In this document: positions 17,059 through 25,134 of the stretch, piece by piece
Position numbering within the stretch: the stretch's first letter is position 1
Layout: every line of letters begins with the position of its first letter
Source of the DNA: Nesterenkonia salmonea
Lineage (GTDB): Bacteria > Actinomycetota > Actinomycetes > Actinomycetales > Micrococcaceae
Reading direction: 5' to 3'
NCBI RefSeq assembly: GCF_005771525.1
Contig: NZ_VAVZ01000026.1
Span: 536 to 50,933 of the forward strand
DNA: 50,398 nt
Notes under the pieces: generated by a model
The model's input: only the letters and a program-made list of their open reading frames with translations
Database searches by the model: none
What the model was told of the DNA's origin: nothing
Position numbers and translations under genes: made by a program

Positions 17059-17133
17059 CATGCATTCTCCGAATTCTTGTGATAAGTTAAATCTTGACAC
17101 TGTACAGACCGAGCCTTTGAAAGGAGGGGCACC

Positions 17134-17244
17134 ATGAAAATGCTAGAGAAAATGAATCCGGGCCAGATGCTTCGGTTCTCACTCAGCACCGCGACAGCGG
17201 TCCGCATGCCCCTCGGTGGCGGTCCAGTGTCTTACATCAGCTGA
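17134..17244 (+). CDS. Possible 36-residue Met-rich peptide
   Basis: A 36-codon frame, MKMLEKMNPGQMLRFSLSTA followed by TAVRMPLGGGPVSYIS. It is supported mainly by a near-perfect ribosome-binding site, AAAGGAGGGGC, at the right distance from the ATG, with TTGACA 34 bases further up at 17094-17099. Five of the first 25 residues are Met. It has no hydrophobic stretch long enough for a membrane helix. It could be a leader peptide for the 73-residue ORF 198 bases downstream or an independent small protein. I do not recognise it. Confidence 0.4.
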   Translation: MKMLEKMNPGQMLRFSLSTATAVRMPLGGGPVSYIS

Positions 17245-17442
17245 GTCGAGCGCCCGCGCTAGACGCCACTGATCTCTCATTTCTTTTTCGTGCAACTCCT
17301 ATGCGGCACAGCTGCGTTCACCGCACCTTGCCTGCCCTCACATTCCGTGACATCAATTCACTGAGTTGCGCGTCTCATTTATGCACTTTCTGAGGCATTT
17401 TGACTGCAGTTCACTATGCCCTTTTATTATTGAGGAAACACT

Positions 17443-17664
17443 GTGTCTACTTCTTTTCCTACTTACCGCTACAGCGTCATTCAACGCGCAGCACTCGCGG
17501 TTTCAGAGGCGTTGGCATCCTGGGCCGAAGCTGCAGCGCGTAAGAGGCAGTTCCGCATCCAGTCTTCTGAGCCGGACTTCTGTGGTCAGATCCGCCGACA
17601 GGAGGCAGAACGTCGACGGGATGAGGCTCTGAACCAGCGCTTCCTGATGCCTCGCCAGTTCTAG
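17443..17664 (+). CDS. Small hypothetical protein, Arg/Ala-rich helical
   Basis: A 73-residue basic protein beginning at a GTG with GAGGAAAC just upstream. It reads MSTSFPTYRYSVIQRAALAV, then ALASWAEAAARKRQF, and ends in a charged helix RRQEAERRRDEALNQRF. Similar short, helical, Arg-rich proteins ('sequence of SxALxxWxxxxAxRR') occur widely in Arthrobacter relatives without known function. It ends in TAG within CTAG, shared with the amidase stop on the other strand. The real function is unknown. Confidence 0.6.
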   Translation: MSTSFPTYRYSVIQRAALAVSEALASWAEAAARKRQFRIQSSEPDFCGQIRRQEAERRRDEALNQRFLMPRQF

Positions 17665-19181
17665 CGCATCATTGTTGCTGCGATCGCTAACAACTGCTCC
17701 TCGGTGCCCCGCTTACCGATGATCTGAACCGACCAACTTAACCCGTCACCGCTGTTGTGCACGGGAACGTTGATTGCAGGCAGTCCCAACACATTCACAA
17801 CAGAGCTGTACGGAGTGAACCGACACTGCTCCACATAGTTATCTTCCGGCGCGAACGCTGAAAACCAGCCAAGTGGAGGGGGTGCGGAAGCCAGCATCGG
17901 TGTCATCAGGACATCCCATGGGCCGAAAATGTCCTCGGCATCATCAGCGAACTCTTGGAGAACCGCGATCGACTGCCGGGTGGCGGCCTGCGGCCGAGAG
18001 CGGGCGAGTTCTATGAAGTACTGTGTCAGCGGTTCCAGCAGTTCTGCCTGCTGATCACTGAAGGTGAGGTCTCCCAGTCGGGCGGTCCACAGTGCCTGAA
18101 AATTCTGGTGATAGTTCTGGCCCCAAAAGCGCTCAGGGCCGGTGCAGCTCTCTGTGCCTTGAATGTGGTGTCCAAGCCCTCCGAGAATGGTGATTCCGTT
18201 CTCGAGGGCTTGGACTGCGTCTTCCGCCAGGGATATGTCGAGGTCGGGGGAGAAGGGCGATTCCGTTGTCACTCCCACTCGCAGGGACGTGACTCCGTTA
18301 TCCAATGCCTGTTGGACAGCGCTTTGGGCCTTCGTGCCCTGTTTGGCCATGACGTCGAACAGGAGTGCCGCATCCTCAGCGATTGTTGCGATGGGACCCG
18401 AGGTGACGAGGTTCTGGACTGAGGGTGAGGGATCGTCGTCGGGGATTCTGCCACGACCCGGTTTGAGCCCCACCAGTCCACAGGCTGCGGCGGGAATGCG
18501 GACTGATCCGCCCCCGTCGCTTCCCGGAGCAAGTGGCAGGATCCCTGCCGCGACCGCCACAGCTCCGCCGCCGGTTGAGCCTCCCGCTGTGCGGCTGATG
18601 CTGAGGGGGTTCCGTGCGGGGTCTGCCAGTTGGTTCTCGGAATAGCAGGGCAGGCCGAACTCCGGAACCTGGGTCTTGCCGATACTGATCGCCCCGGCTT
18701 GGTGGACCGTTCTTGCCAGGGGGGCATCCGAGGAGGGAAGTGTTGCCGGAGACGTTGCTGTGCCCAGGGTCAGCGGGAGCCCAGCGACCGACACGAGGTC
18801 TTTGAATGCCGTCGGTAGTCCAAGCAAGGGAGCCGACCTGGCGAGTTCATCCAAAGACATACTCTGCTTCAGCAGGGCCAGTGTCCTGTCCTGCTGCTCC
18901 GCCCTGGCCAACGCAAACTCAGGGTCGAGGTGAATGAACGCGCCAAGGCCACTCATGGTGGCGGCAGCAGTCAGGGCGGTGGTCGTCAGTTCGACGCAGG
19001 AGACTTCCCCGGTCAGCACCGCCCTGCGCCACTGGGCCGCAGTCGCAGCCCGGAAGTCAGCCATGGACAGGTCCGTGGTGTGTTCTGCACTGGGACTGGC
19101 GGATTCGGAGATGCGCGCAGGTGTAGTGATACGTCTGCGTGGCATATCAGCGGGTTGCCGCGCCTGCTCGACCTGTTCCAT
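17661..19181 (-). CDS. Amidase-signature family hydrolase
   Basis: A 506-residue amidase with the Ser-cisSer-Lys triad in place: Lys127 in LPTAFKDLVS, the cis-Ser at about 202 in GGSTGGGAVAVAAG, and the nucleophile Ser226 in GSDGGGSVRIPAAACG. The downstream LKPGRGRIP is also typical. It would hydrolyse an amide; substrate choice cannot be read from sequence. It is not GatA, because no gatB or gatC is near and the active-site surroundings differ. The first 38 residues are polar and may be a variable N-terminal extension. GGTGAGG lies close to the ATG. Confidence 0.9.
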   Translation of the reverse strand: MEQVEQARQPADMPRRRITTPARISESASPSAEHTTDLSMADFRAATAAQWRRAVLTGEVSCVELTTTALTAAATMSGLGAFIHLDPEFALARAEQQDRTLALLKQSMSLDELARSAPLLGLPTAFKDLVSVAGLPLTLGTATSPATLPSSDAPLARTVHQAGAISIGKTQVPEFGLPCYSENQLADPARNPLSISRTAGGSTGGGAVAVAAGILPLAPGSDGGGSVRIPAAACGLVGLKPGRGRIPDDDPSPSVQNLVTSGPIATIAEDAALLFDVMAKQGTKAQSAVQQALDNGVTSLRVGVTTESPFSPDLDISLAEDAVQALENGITILGGLGHHIQGTESCTGPERFWGQNYHQNFQALWTARLGDLTFSDQQAELLEPLTQYFIELARSRPQAATRQSIAVLQEFADDAEDIFGPWDVLMTPMLASAPPPLGWFSAFAPEDNYVEQCRFTPYSSVVNVLGLPAINVPVHNSGDGLSWSVQIIGKRGTEEQLLAIAATMMR

Positions 19182-19237
19182 GACCTCACCCTATGGAATT
19201 TCCCGGATCGGCGCAGGCATTCGGCGAGTTCTCGGAC

Positions 19238-19243
19238 TAATGT
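19238..19243 (+). promoter_or_regulatory. Likely -10 element giving leaderless rhodanese-pheA message
   Basis: TAATGT ends six bases before the rhodanese ATG. There is no Shine-Dalgarno between them, which supports a leaderless transcript. Confidence 0.5.
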
Positions 19244-19249
19244 GGTGAC

Positions 19250-19579
19250 ATGTCCGACTTCGAAACGGTTCCTGCCGCTGAGGTGCCAGACGGTGCCACC
19301 GTGCTGGATGTTCGTGAAACATATGAGTTCCAGCCTGGTCATGCTCCGGGTGCTGTGCACATTCCCGTAGACCAAATCCCCGCCCAGTTTGAAGATGAGT
19401 TGGATCCTGACGAGGACTACTATGTGATCTGCCGAACTGGAGGCCGCAGTGCCCAGATCACCGGGTGGCTCACCGCCAAGGGGTACTCTGTGTTCCTCGT
19501 CGGCGGGGGCTACGATGCGTGGATCACCGCCGGTCATGAATTGGAGTCTTCTACCGGCGAGGAGCCTCGAATCCTGTGA
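19250..19579 (+). CDS. Single-domain rhodanese (sulfurtransferase)
   Basis: A 109-residue rhodanese-like domain. DVRETYEFQPGHAPGAVHIP is the N-terminal signature and CRTGGRS (Cys61) is the active-site loop that carries the persulfide. Single-domain rhodaneses move sulfur in the cytosol; the acceptor here is unknown. It overlaps pheA by 4 bases (GTGA), so the two are cotranscribed, a link with no obvious metabolic reason. Confidence 0.93.
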   Translation: MSDFETVPAAEVPDGATVLDVRETYEFQPGHAPGAVHIPVDQIPAQFEDELDPDEDYYVICRTGGRSAQITGWLTAKGYSVFLVGGGYDAWITAGHELESSTGEEPRIL

Positions 19580-20490
19580 AGTACGCCTACCTGGGTCCTG
19601 CGGGGACCTTCACTGAGGCAGCCTTGCTGCAGATGCCTGGTGCAGACACTGCTGAGCGGGTTCCTGCTGCAAGTGTGCTCTCTGCGCTGGCCATGGTTGA
19701 AGACGACGACGCCGATGTGGCTGTCGTGCCCATTGAGAACTCCGTAGAGGGCGGGGTCACGGCCACACTGGATGCTGTCTCGGTCGGTCACAACCTGCAC
19801 ATCACTGCTGAGACGCTTGTGCCGATTACGTTCGTGCTGGCCTCTGCTGCTCCGATGCCTTTGGATCGGGTGCGCTCGATCGCTACGCATTCCCATGGTT
19901 GGGCGCAGGTGCGCAAATGGGCGGAAGCCTCAGTGCCGCGAGTGGAGTTCGTGCCGGCATCCTCCACGGCGGCTGCGGCTCATGGGCTGACTCGCGATCC
20001 AGCGATAGCTGACGCTGCTGTGTGCGCCCCTTTGGTGGCTGAGCAGTTGGGTCTTCACGTCATCGCACGTGAAATCGAAGATGTTCCCGGTGCTGTCACA
20101 CGGTTCGTCATGGCGGCTAAACCGGGCCCCGTGCCGGCCATGACTGGGGCGGACAAGACCACCGTGATGATTCCCTTGCCCGAAGATCACCCCGGGGGGT
20201 TGATGGAGATCTTGGAGCACTTTGCCACCAACGGAGTGAACATCTGCAGGATTGAGTCGCGGCCCACAGGTTTCGGTATGGGTGATTATTTCTTCTCCAT
20301 GGACTTGGAAGGCCACATAGCGGAGGCGCGGATCGCCGACGCTCTGGCTGGTATCCACCGCATCTCGCCGAAGATAAGGTTCCTTGGCTCCTACCCACGC
20401 GCGGACGGAAAGCCACAGTATGTGGGGCCTGAAGTCTCCGAGACGGCTTTCAGCGCAGCCCAGCGGTGGATCGAGTCACTTCGCCGATAA
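19576..20490 (+). CDS. pheA: Prephenate dehydratase
   Basis: A 304-residue enzyme that converts prephenate to phenylpyruvate for phenylalanine synthesis. The catalytic PDT domain covers about 1-185 (YLGPAGTFTEAAL; VPIENSVEGGV; and the active-site Thr-Arg-Phe in GAVTRFVM). An ACT domain follows (about 193-275; DHPGGLMEILEHFATNGVN and ESRPTGFGMGDYFF), the usual site of phenylalanine feedback. It starts at a GTG coupled to the rhodanese gene. Its TAA abuts the stop of the convergent tetR gene with no spacer. Confidence 0.96.
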   Translation: MKYAYLGPAGTFTEAALLQMPGADTAERVPAASVLSALAMVEDDDADVAVVPIENSVEGGVTATLDAVSVGHNLHITAETLVPITFVLASAAPMPLDRVRSIATHSHGWAQVRKWAEASVPRVEFVPASSTAAAAHGLTRDPAIADAAVCAPLVAEQLGLHVIAREIEDVPGAVTRFVMAAKPGPVPAMTGADKTTVMIPLPEDHPGGLMEILEHFATNGVNICRIESRPTGFGMGDYFFSMDLEGHIAEARIADALAGIHRISPKIRFLGSYPRADGKPQYVGPEVSETAFSAAQRWIESLRR

Positions 20491-21048
20491 TCAGACGCCG
20501 CCCAGGAGCTTGGAGGCCAGCTGGCGGGCGTGCAGGAGCCGGTTCGGGTTGGCTTCCAAACCGGCTCTGCTCACGGCGCCTTCGAGAAGAAACGACAAGT
20601 GTTCAGCCCATACCTCACCATCGGACGTCACCTCTTGGAGGTGCTCACGCATGAGGGCCTCCACCCGTTCCTTATGCTTCCGAACAATGCGGCGCCCAGG
20701 TGCATCGCCGGGCAACTCGGCGGCGGCGTTGAGCAGACCGCAGCCGCGGAAGCCATGCTCGTAGGCGGTCTCGGCGTGGTCTAGGTAAGCGTCGAAGACT
20801 GCGAGGACTCTCTGCACCGGAGTCTCGGCATGGCGGACTCGGTCTTCGTAGAGTCGCATCCATTCCTGTTCTCGCTGCTCAAGATACGACTGGACCAACT
20901 CATCCTTGGAGGCAAAGTTGTTGTACAGGCTCATCTTGGCGACCCCGGCCTCTGCTGTGATGGTGTCTATGCCTGTTGCACTGATGCCCCGGGTGTAAAA
21001 CAGTCGCTCAGCGGCTTCCAGAAGTCGATCCCTAGCTGCCACTTTCAC
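20491..21048 (-). CDS. TetR-family repressor
   Basis: A 185-residue regulator. The N-terminal helix-turn-helix reads RDRLLEAAERLFYTRGISAT, then TITAEAGVAKMSLYNNFASK, typical of TetR. The C-terminal ligand domain is helical. The GTG at 21048 overlaps the stop of the HAD gene (GTGA); a GTG two codons later has AGGAG five bases upstream and is equally possible. Cotranscription with the HAD-like dehalogenase suggests autoregulation through the dyad upstream of that gene. Confidence 0.93.
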   Translation of the reverse strand: MKVAARDRLLEAAERLFYTRGISATGIDTITAEAGVAKMSLYNNFASKDELVQSYLEQREQEWMRLYEDRVRHAETPVQRVLAVFDAYLDHAETAYEHGFRGCGLLNAAAELPGDAPGRRIVRKHKERVEALMREHLQEVTSDGEVWAEHLSFLLEGAVSRAGLEANPNRLLHARQLASKLLGGV

Positions 21049-21776
21049 TCCTGCCCGTCGAATTTTCGCTCCACCGCGGAAGCGAACTCCGCCATGGAGG
21101 TGTACTCGGCATCGTAGGTCCACTCCTCTTCAGGCTGTGGGGTGGCACCCCATCCTGGACGGTCGTGACGTCGGTTGATCCATACAGAATCGAGGCCGAA
21201 TTTCTTAGCGGGCACGTGGTCGTGGAAGAGGCTCTGCGCTACGTGCAGCAGCTCATGCCGTTCGAGGCCCTGCTTGTGCAGCCAGGTAGTAAGCGCCTCA
21301 AAATGAGGCCCTGACGGCTTATAGGCGCCCACATCCTCGGCGGTGATAACGGTCGCGTACTCACCTTGGAGGTGCTTGTTGCTACCTGCGAATCCTGCAT
21401 GGTGGACATTGGAAAGGATCACGAGGTCGTAGTGCTGGCCGAGCCGCCGCAGTGCGTCGGCTGAGTCGGGAAACGCTGGCCAGTCCGGAACTGAATTGCC
21501 CATTCTTTCGGCCCAGTCCGCCGTCACCGGTCTGCCCAGATGGTCGCCTGCGCGCCGAAGTGCGGCGGCCAACAGTTCGGGGTAGAGCGTGGAGGGGTGC
21601 TCGCGCATCACAGCTGCTTCTGCATCTGCGTAGGCAAGGAGCAGGTCTTCGTCGTCACATTCTAAGTCGTGTTCGTCTGCCCATGGGCGCAATACGTTGA
21701 GTAGCCCGGTCTCCCAGTCGATGAGGGTGCCATAGCAATCAAAGCTCAAAACTTTGTAGTCGGTGAGGTTTTTCAC
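21045..21776 (-). CDS. HAD-superfamily hydrolase, type II haloacid-dehalogenase-like
   Basis: A 243-residue HAD hydrolase. The nucleophile Asp13 lies in LSFDCYGTLIDWE, motif II is VILSNVHHAG, and the basic residue of motif III lies in DVGAYKPSGPHFEA. VAQSLFHDHVPAKKFGL is typical of the (S)-2-haloacid dehalogenase branch, where the Asp forms an ester with the substrate. Natural substrates of such genes are often phosphates or unknown acids. It leads the HAD-tetR operon and starts at a GTG. Confidence 0.9.
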   Translation of the reverse strand: MKNLTDYKVLSFDCYGTLIDWETGLLNVLRPWADEHDLECDDEDLLLAYADAEAAVMREHPSTLYPELLAAALRRAGDHLGRPVTADWAERMGNSVPDWPAFPDSADALRRLGQHYDLVILSNVHHAGFAGSNKHLQGEYATVITAEDVGAYKPSGPHFEALTTWLHKQGLERHELLHVAQSLFHDHVPAKKFGLDSVWINRRHDRPGWGATPQPEEEWTYDAEYTSMAEFASAVERKFDGQE

Positions 21777-21814
21777 CAGTGTGCATCTCCTGCAAGTCGT
21801 CAGCAGTTTGCAAT

Positions 21815-21828
21815 GTAGACAGGTCTAC
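21815..21828 (-). promoter_or_regulatory. Probable TetR operator upstream of the HAD-tetR operon
   Basis: On the minus strand GTAGACCTGTCTAC has arms GTAGAC and GTCTAC around two bases. It lies about 40 bases before the operon start and overlaps a TACATT that could be the -10. Its core TAGACC resembles known LmrA/YxaF-type TetR sites. Confidence 0.55.
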
Positions 21829-21879
21829 CTAAAAATAGCATCCGTAAGGCTGAGGAAACTAGGCCCCAAGGACCGCAGC

Positions 21880-22989
21880 CTAGTGTTCGGGGTTTTCCAG
21901 GATCTCCGTGGAGGCGCCGTGCACGATCAAGGACTCGGGCTCCACGCGAGCTGAGACACTGATGACATCCCCAACTGCATCACCATCGATTTGGAAGCGC
22001 ATCGGTTCCGCCATAGTGAGCCGTCCGGAGCGGGCTTGCCGAACCTTCATGACGGGAATATCCGCCGAGTAGCGGAAGGCGGTCTTGGCGATCACCCGAG
22101 CCCAGTCCAGAGCGTGGCGGGGTGTGAACAGGGCGACGTCCATATGTCCGTCGTCGAATTTGGCCTCGGGAATAAGCCTGATTCCGGCCTGAAGCGTTCC
22201 GCAGTTCGCCAACAGCACTGACCGCAATCGATACGTCTCTGGTTCGCCATCGTCGAGTTTCACTTCAACGGTCTTACGCGCGCCCATGACATGCCGCAGG
22301 CCCGCCTCACCATAGGCTAACCAGCCGGCCCGGGCCTTGAGGATCTCCCGGGTATCTTCCATCACCTCAGCGTCCAGCCCGCCCCCGGCGATGACCAAGC
22401 TAATCTCCTGCTCGGATCGTCCGCCTGGGCGGCGCAACTCCAGCTGCAGAGTATCTACTCGGTGCGGGGTGCCGTGAATGGCCTCAGCCGTACACGCGGT
22501 GAGGTCGTGGTAGGGCAGCCCGATGTTCCGGGCAAACAGATTGCCTGTTCCCAGGGGGATGATGCCCAGGGCCACATCTGTGCCTGTCAGTTTGGAGGCC
22601 ACTGCTCGCAGGGTCCCGTCACCACCGGCGGCGATCACCACATCACAGCCCATCTCGATGGCCCGCTCGGTCATGACCACTCCAGGGTCTTCGGCGGTCG
22701 AGGCTTGGATGAACGGATCAGGCATTCCTGCGGCGGCACATGCCTCGTGAACAAGCTTGGTGGCGTGGCCTGCATCGTCTTTGCTGACGTTGACCACGAC
22801 CCCGATCAGTCGGTCCTCAGGCTTTTTGGGGTGTGCAGCAACGGCGGCGGTGACTTCAACGTGCTGTTCAAGTTCGGTGACCCGCAACTTCAGGCGCCGC
22901 AAGTGCTTGGCGAGCCGGGCGATCACGATTGCCAATATCACCACCACGGCCAAAGCCGCAGCGATCACCCATCCATAGTCCACAGTCAT
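21880..22989 (-). CDS. Diacylglycerol kinase-family lipid kinase, membrane-anchored
   Basis: A 369-residue lipid kinase. It has one N-terminal membrane helix (about 7-24, IAAALAVVVILAIVIARLA) and a short coiled segment, then the DAGK catalytic domain: GGDGTL at 122-127, IPLGTGNLFARN as the second nucleotide loop, and GGLDAEVME. The C-terminal beta domain ends at about 350. It phosphorylates diacylglycerol or a related lipid at the inner membrane face; members in actinobacteria also act in phosphatidylinositol-derived lipids, so the substrate is open. The N-terminal anchor is unusual for the soluble DgkB type. It is divergent from serS. Confidence 0.92.
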   Translation of the reverse strand: MTVDYGWVIAAALAVVVILAIVIARLAKHLRRLKLRVTELEQHVEVTAAVAAHPKKPEDRLIGVVVNVSKDDAGHATKLVHEACAAAGMPDPFIQASTAEDPGVVMTERAIEMGCDVVIAAGGDGTLRAVASKLTGTDVALGIIPLGTGNLFARNIGLPYHDLTACTAEAIHGTPHRVDTLQLELRRPGGRSEQEISLVIAGGGLDAEVMEDTREILKARAGWLAYGEAGLRHVMGARKTVEVKLDDGEPETYRLRSVLLANCGTLQAGIRLIPEAKFDDGHMDVALFTPRHALDWARVIAKTAFRYSADIPVMKVRQARSGRLTMAEPMRFQIDGDAVGDVISVSARVEPESLIVHGASTEILENPEH

Positions 22990-23061
22990 GAGGTAGAGCC
23001 TATCGGCCCGCAGTCATGGCCTGGTGAACCCAGGCTGAAGGCTGCGCCGCTCAGCGCGTAC

Positions 23062-23067
23062 TAGGCT
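23062..23067 (+). promoter_or_regulatory. Likely -10 element of leaderless serS
   Basis: TAGGCT lies seven bases before the GTG start of serS, with no ribosome-binding site between. No T-box leader is present. Confidence 0.45.
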
Positions 23068-23074
23068 TAGCTCT

Positions 23075-24358
23075 GTGATTGATATCAAGGACCTCATCGC
23101 CGAACCCGATAAGTACCGCGCAAGCCAGCGAGCTCGGGGGGCTGACGAGTCTGTGGTGGACGCTCTCATTGATGCCTCCCACGCCCGATCAAGTGCCCTC
23201 ACCCAGTTTGAGACGCTGCGTGCTGAGCAGAAAGCCCAGGGCAAGAAAGTCGCCAAGGCTCAGGGTCAGGACAAAGAAGATCTGCTTGCGCAGGTCAAGC
23301 AGCTGGCCTCCGATGTCAAGACTGCGGAGGCCGCAGCCGACGACGCCGCCGCTCGCCTCCGCACCATTCAATCCTCATTTCCCAACCTCATTCACGAGGG
23401 AGTCCCCGCAGGAGGCGAGGATGACTTTGTCACCCTGCGCACCGAGGGAACCCCCAGGGATTTCGCCGCAGAAGGTTTCGAGCCCCGCGATCACCTCGCT
23501 CTCGCTGAGCAGTTGGGCGCGGTGGATATGGAGCGCGGGGCGAAGGTCTCAGGGGCTCGGTTCTACTTTCTCAAGGGGATAGGCGCCAGACTGGAGCTGG
23601 CCATCATGCAGATGGGCCTGGACCAGGCTGTTGATGCTGACTTCACCCCGATGATCACACCTACTTTGGTCAGACCAGAGACCATGGAGGGTACTGGGTA
23701 CCTTGAGGCGCACGACGACGTCTACCACCTTGAGCGCGACGACCTCTACTTGGTGGGCACCTCCGAGGTGGCGCTCGCCGGCTACCACGCCGAAGAGATC
23801 CTGGACCTCTCGGCAGGCCCCCTCCGTTATGCCGGCTGGTCGACCTGCTATCGGCGCGAGGCTGGTTCGCACGGCAAAGACACCCGGGGGATCATTCGGG
23901 TCCACCAGTTCAACAAACTGGAGATGTTCGTCTACTGCTCAGCCGAGGACTCCAAAGCAGAGCATGAACGTCTGCTGGCCTGGGAAGAGCAGATGCTCGG
24001 CAAGCTGGAGCTGCCCTACCGCGTCATCGACACCGCTGCGGGGGACTTGGGTCTTTCTGCGGCCAGGAAGTTCGACTGCGAGGCGTGGGTTCCGTCCCAG
24101 TCCACCTACCGGGAACTGACCTCCACCTCAGACACCACAACGTTCCAGGCCCGACGCCTCAATATTCGCGAGCGAACCGTGAGGACCGACGGCGCCAAAG
24201 GCGCGACTCAACCTGTGGCCACGCTCAACGGGACGCTAGCCACCACACGGTGGATCGTTGCCATTCTGGAGAACCATCAGCAGGCCGATGGATCGGTGAG
24301 GGTTCCTGAGGCTCTGCGTCGCTACCTGGGCGGACTGGAAGTCATCGAACCTCAGTAG
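23075..24358 (+). CDS. serS: Seryl-tRNA synthetase
   Basis: A 427-residue class II synthetase that charges tRNA-Ser (and tRNA-Sec) with serine. The N-terminal long coiled-coil arm spans about 25-105 (tRNA long-arm contact). Motif 2 is [20 protein letters not shown], followed by QFNKLEMF, and motif 3 is [18 protein letters not shown]. The TXE serine loop appears as VGTSEVAL. Length is normal. It starts at GTG, probably leaderless. Confidence 0.97.
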   Translation: MIDIKDLIAEPDKYRASQRARGADESVVDALIDASHARSSALTQFETLRAEQKAQGKKVAKAQGQDKEDLLAQVKQLASDVKTAEAAADDAAARLRTIQSSFPNLIHEGVPAGGEDDFVTLRTEGTPRDFAAEGFEPRDHLALAEQLGAVDMERGAKVSGARFYFLKGIGARLELAIMQMGLDQAVDADFTPMITPTLVRPETMEGTGYLEAHDDVYHLERDDLYLVGTSEVALAGYHAEEILDLSAGPLRYAGWSTCYRREAGSHGKDTRGIIRVHQFNKLEMFVYCSAEDSKAEHERLLAWEEQMLGKLELPYRVIDTAAGDLGLSAARKFDCEAWVPSQSTYRELTSTSDTTTFQARRLNIRERTVRTDGAKGATQPVATLNGTLATTRWIVAILENHQQADGSVRVPEALRRYLGGLEVIEPQ

Positions 24359-24543
24359 GGTCCATCCAGTGCGCAGTCAGGTTTTGCTCACCTTCGCTCG
24401 ATACTAAAGAACGTGAGAGTTCAGAAGAGTGGTAGGCAAGGCCAGCCTCATCTTGCTAGCGCCGCTTCTTCTGAGTAACTAAGATTTAGCTATGGCGCCG
24501 ACAGAGAGCCGGCGCATTGTTTGCGCATCGAAGGAGTGTCGAG

Positions 24544-25038
24544 ATGAATAAGACTGCTGAATACACGGTTCCCGGACTTGGCAAGGAAAACGGCGAGGAA
24601 ATCGCTGGCCTGTTGCAGGACCGGCTGCACGCCCTCAATGACCTGCAACTTGTGCTCAAGCACGTGCACTGGAACGTTGTGGGCCCGAACTTCATTGGTG
24701 TCCACGAGATGTTGGACCCCCAGACTGCGCAGGTGCGTGAGTACGCCGACGAGATCGCCGAGCGCATCGCCACCCTCGGGACTGCTCCTTCCGGGTTGTC
24801 CGGCGAGCTTGTCACCGAGCGGCGCTGGAAGGACTACCCGCTGTTCAAAGCCAACGTGGAGACTCACCTGACAGAGCTGGACAAGGTGTACACCGGAGTG
24901 ATCGAAGACCACCGGCAGGTGCTGGGCAAGGTCGGAGACACCGATCCCATCACTGAAGATCTGCTGATTGGCCAGGTCAAGGAGCTGGAGCTTTTCCAGT
25001 GGTTCATTCGCAGCCACGTGGAGAAGGTCTCCGCATAG
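24544..25038 (+). CDS. dps: Dps-family DNA-protecting ferritin
   Basis: A 164-residue Dps protein. The dodecamer stores iron and shields DNA under oxidative or starvation stress. The ferroxidase ligands sit in LVLKHVHWNVVGPNFIGVHE (His residues) and in LDPQTAQVREYADEIAERI (Asp and Glu), with the partner His on the adjoining subunit. The start MNKTAEYTVPG was chosen because AAGGAG lies 8 bases upstream; a start nine codons earlier would include that site. TAAGAT at 24480-24485 may be the -10, and a GC-rich hairpin (GCGCCG/CGGCGC at 24495-24515) would then lie in the leader. A strong terminator follows. Confidence 0.95.
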   Translation: MNKTAEYTVPGLGKENGEEIAGLLQDRLHALNDLQLVLKHVHWNVVGPNFIGVHEMLDPQTAQVREYADEIAERIATLGTAPSGLSGELVTERRWKDYPLFKANVETHLTELDKVYTGVIEDHRQVLGKVGDTDPITEDLLIGQVKELELFQWFIRSHVEKVSA

Positions 25039-25063
25039 TCTGAGTTCTGCTCAGAACGCATAC

Positions 25064-25112
25064 AAAGGGCGACGACGCAACCACCTACTCGGTTGCGTCG
25101 TCGCCCTTTTTG
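25064..25112. terminator. Strong bidirectional Rho-independent terminator after dps
   Basis: AAAGGGCGACGACGCAACC pairs with GGTTGCGTCGTCGCCCTTTTT: a stem of at least 17 bp, an 8-base loop, and T-runs in both directions. It separates dps from the convergent sugar dehydrogenase gene and should serve both. Confidence 0.95.
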
Positions 25113-25134
25113 TTGGGCAAGTTCCCTGAGCGGC

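Noticed and set aside
22990-23074. T-box or other leader before serS
   Set aside because: The space is too short and lacks a specifier stem; a -10 lies seven bases before the start.
24359-24543. tRNA gene between serS and dps
   Set aside because: No cloverleaf, TTCGA loop or CCA-end sequence could be traced.
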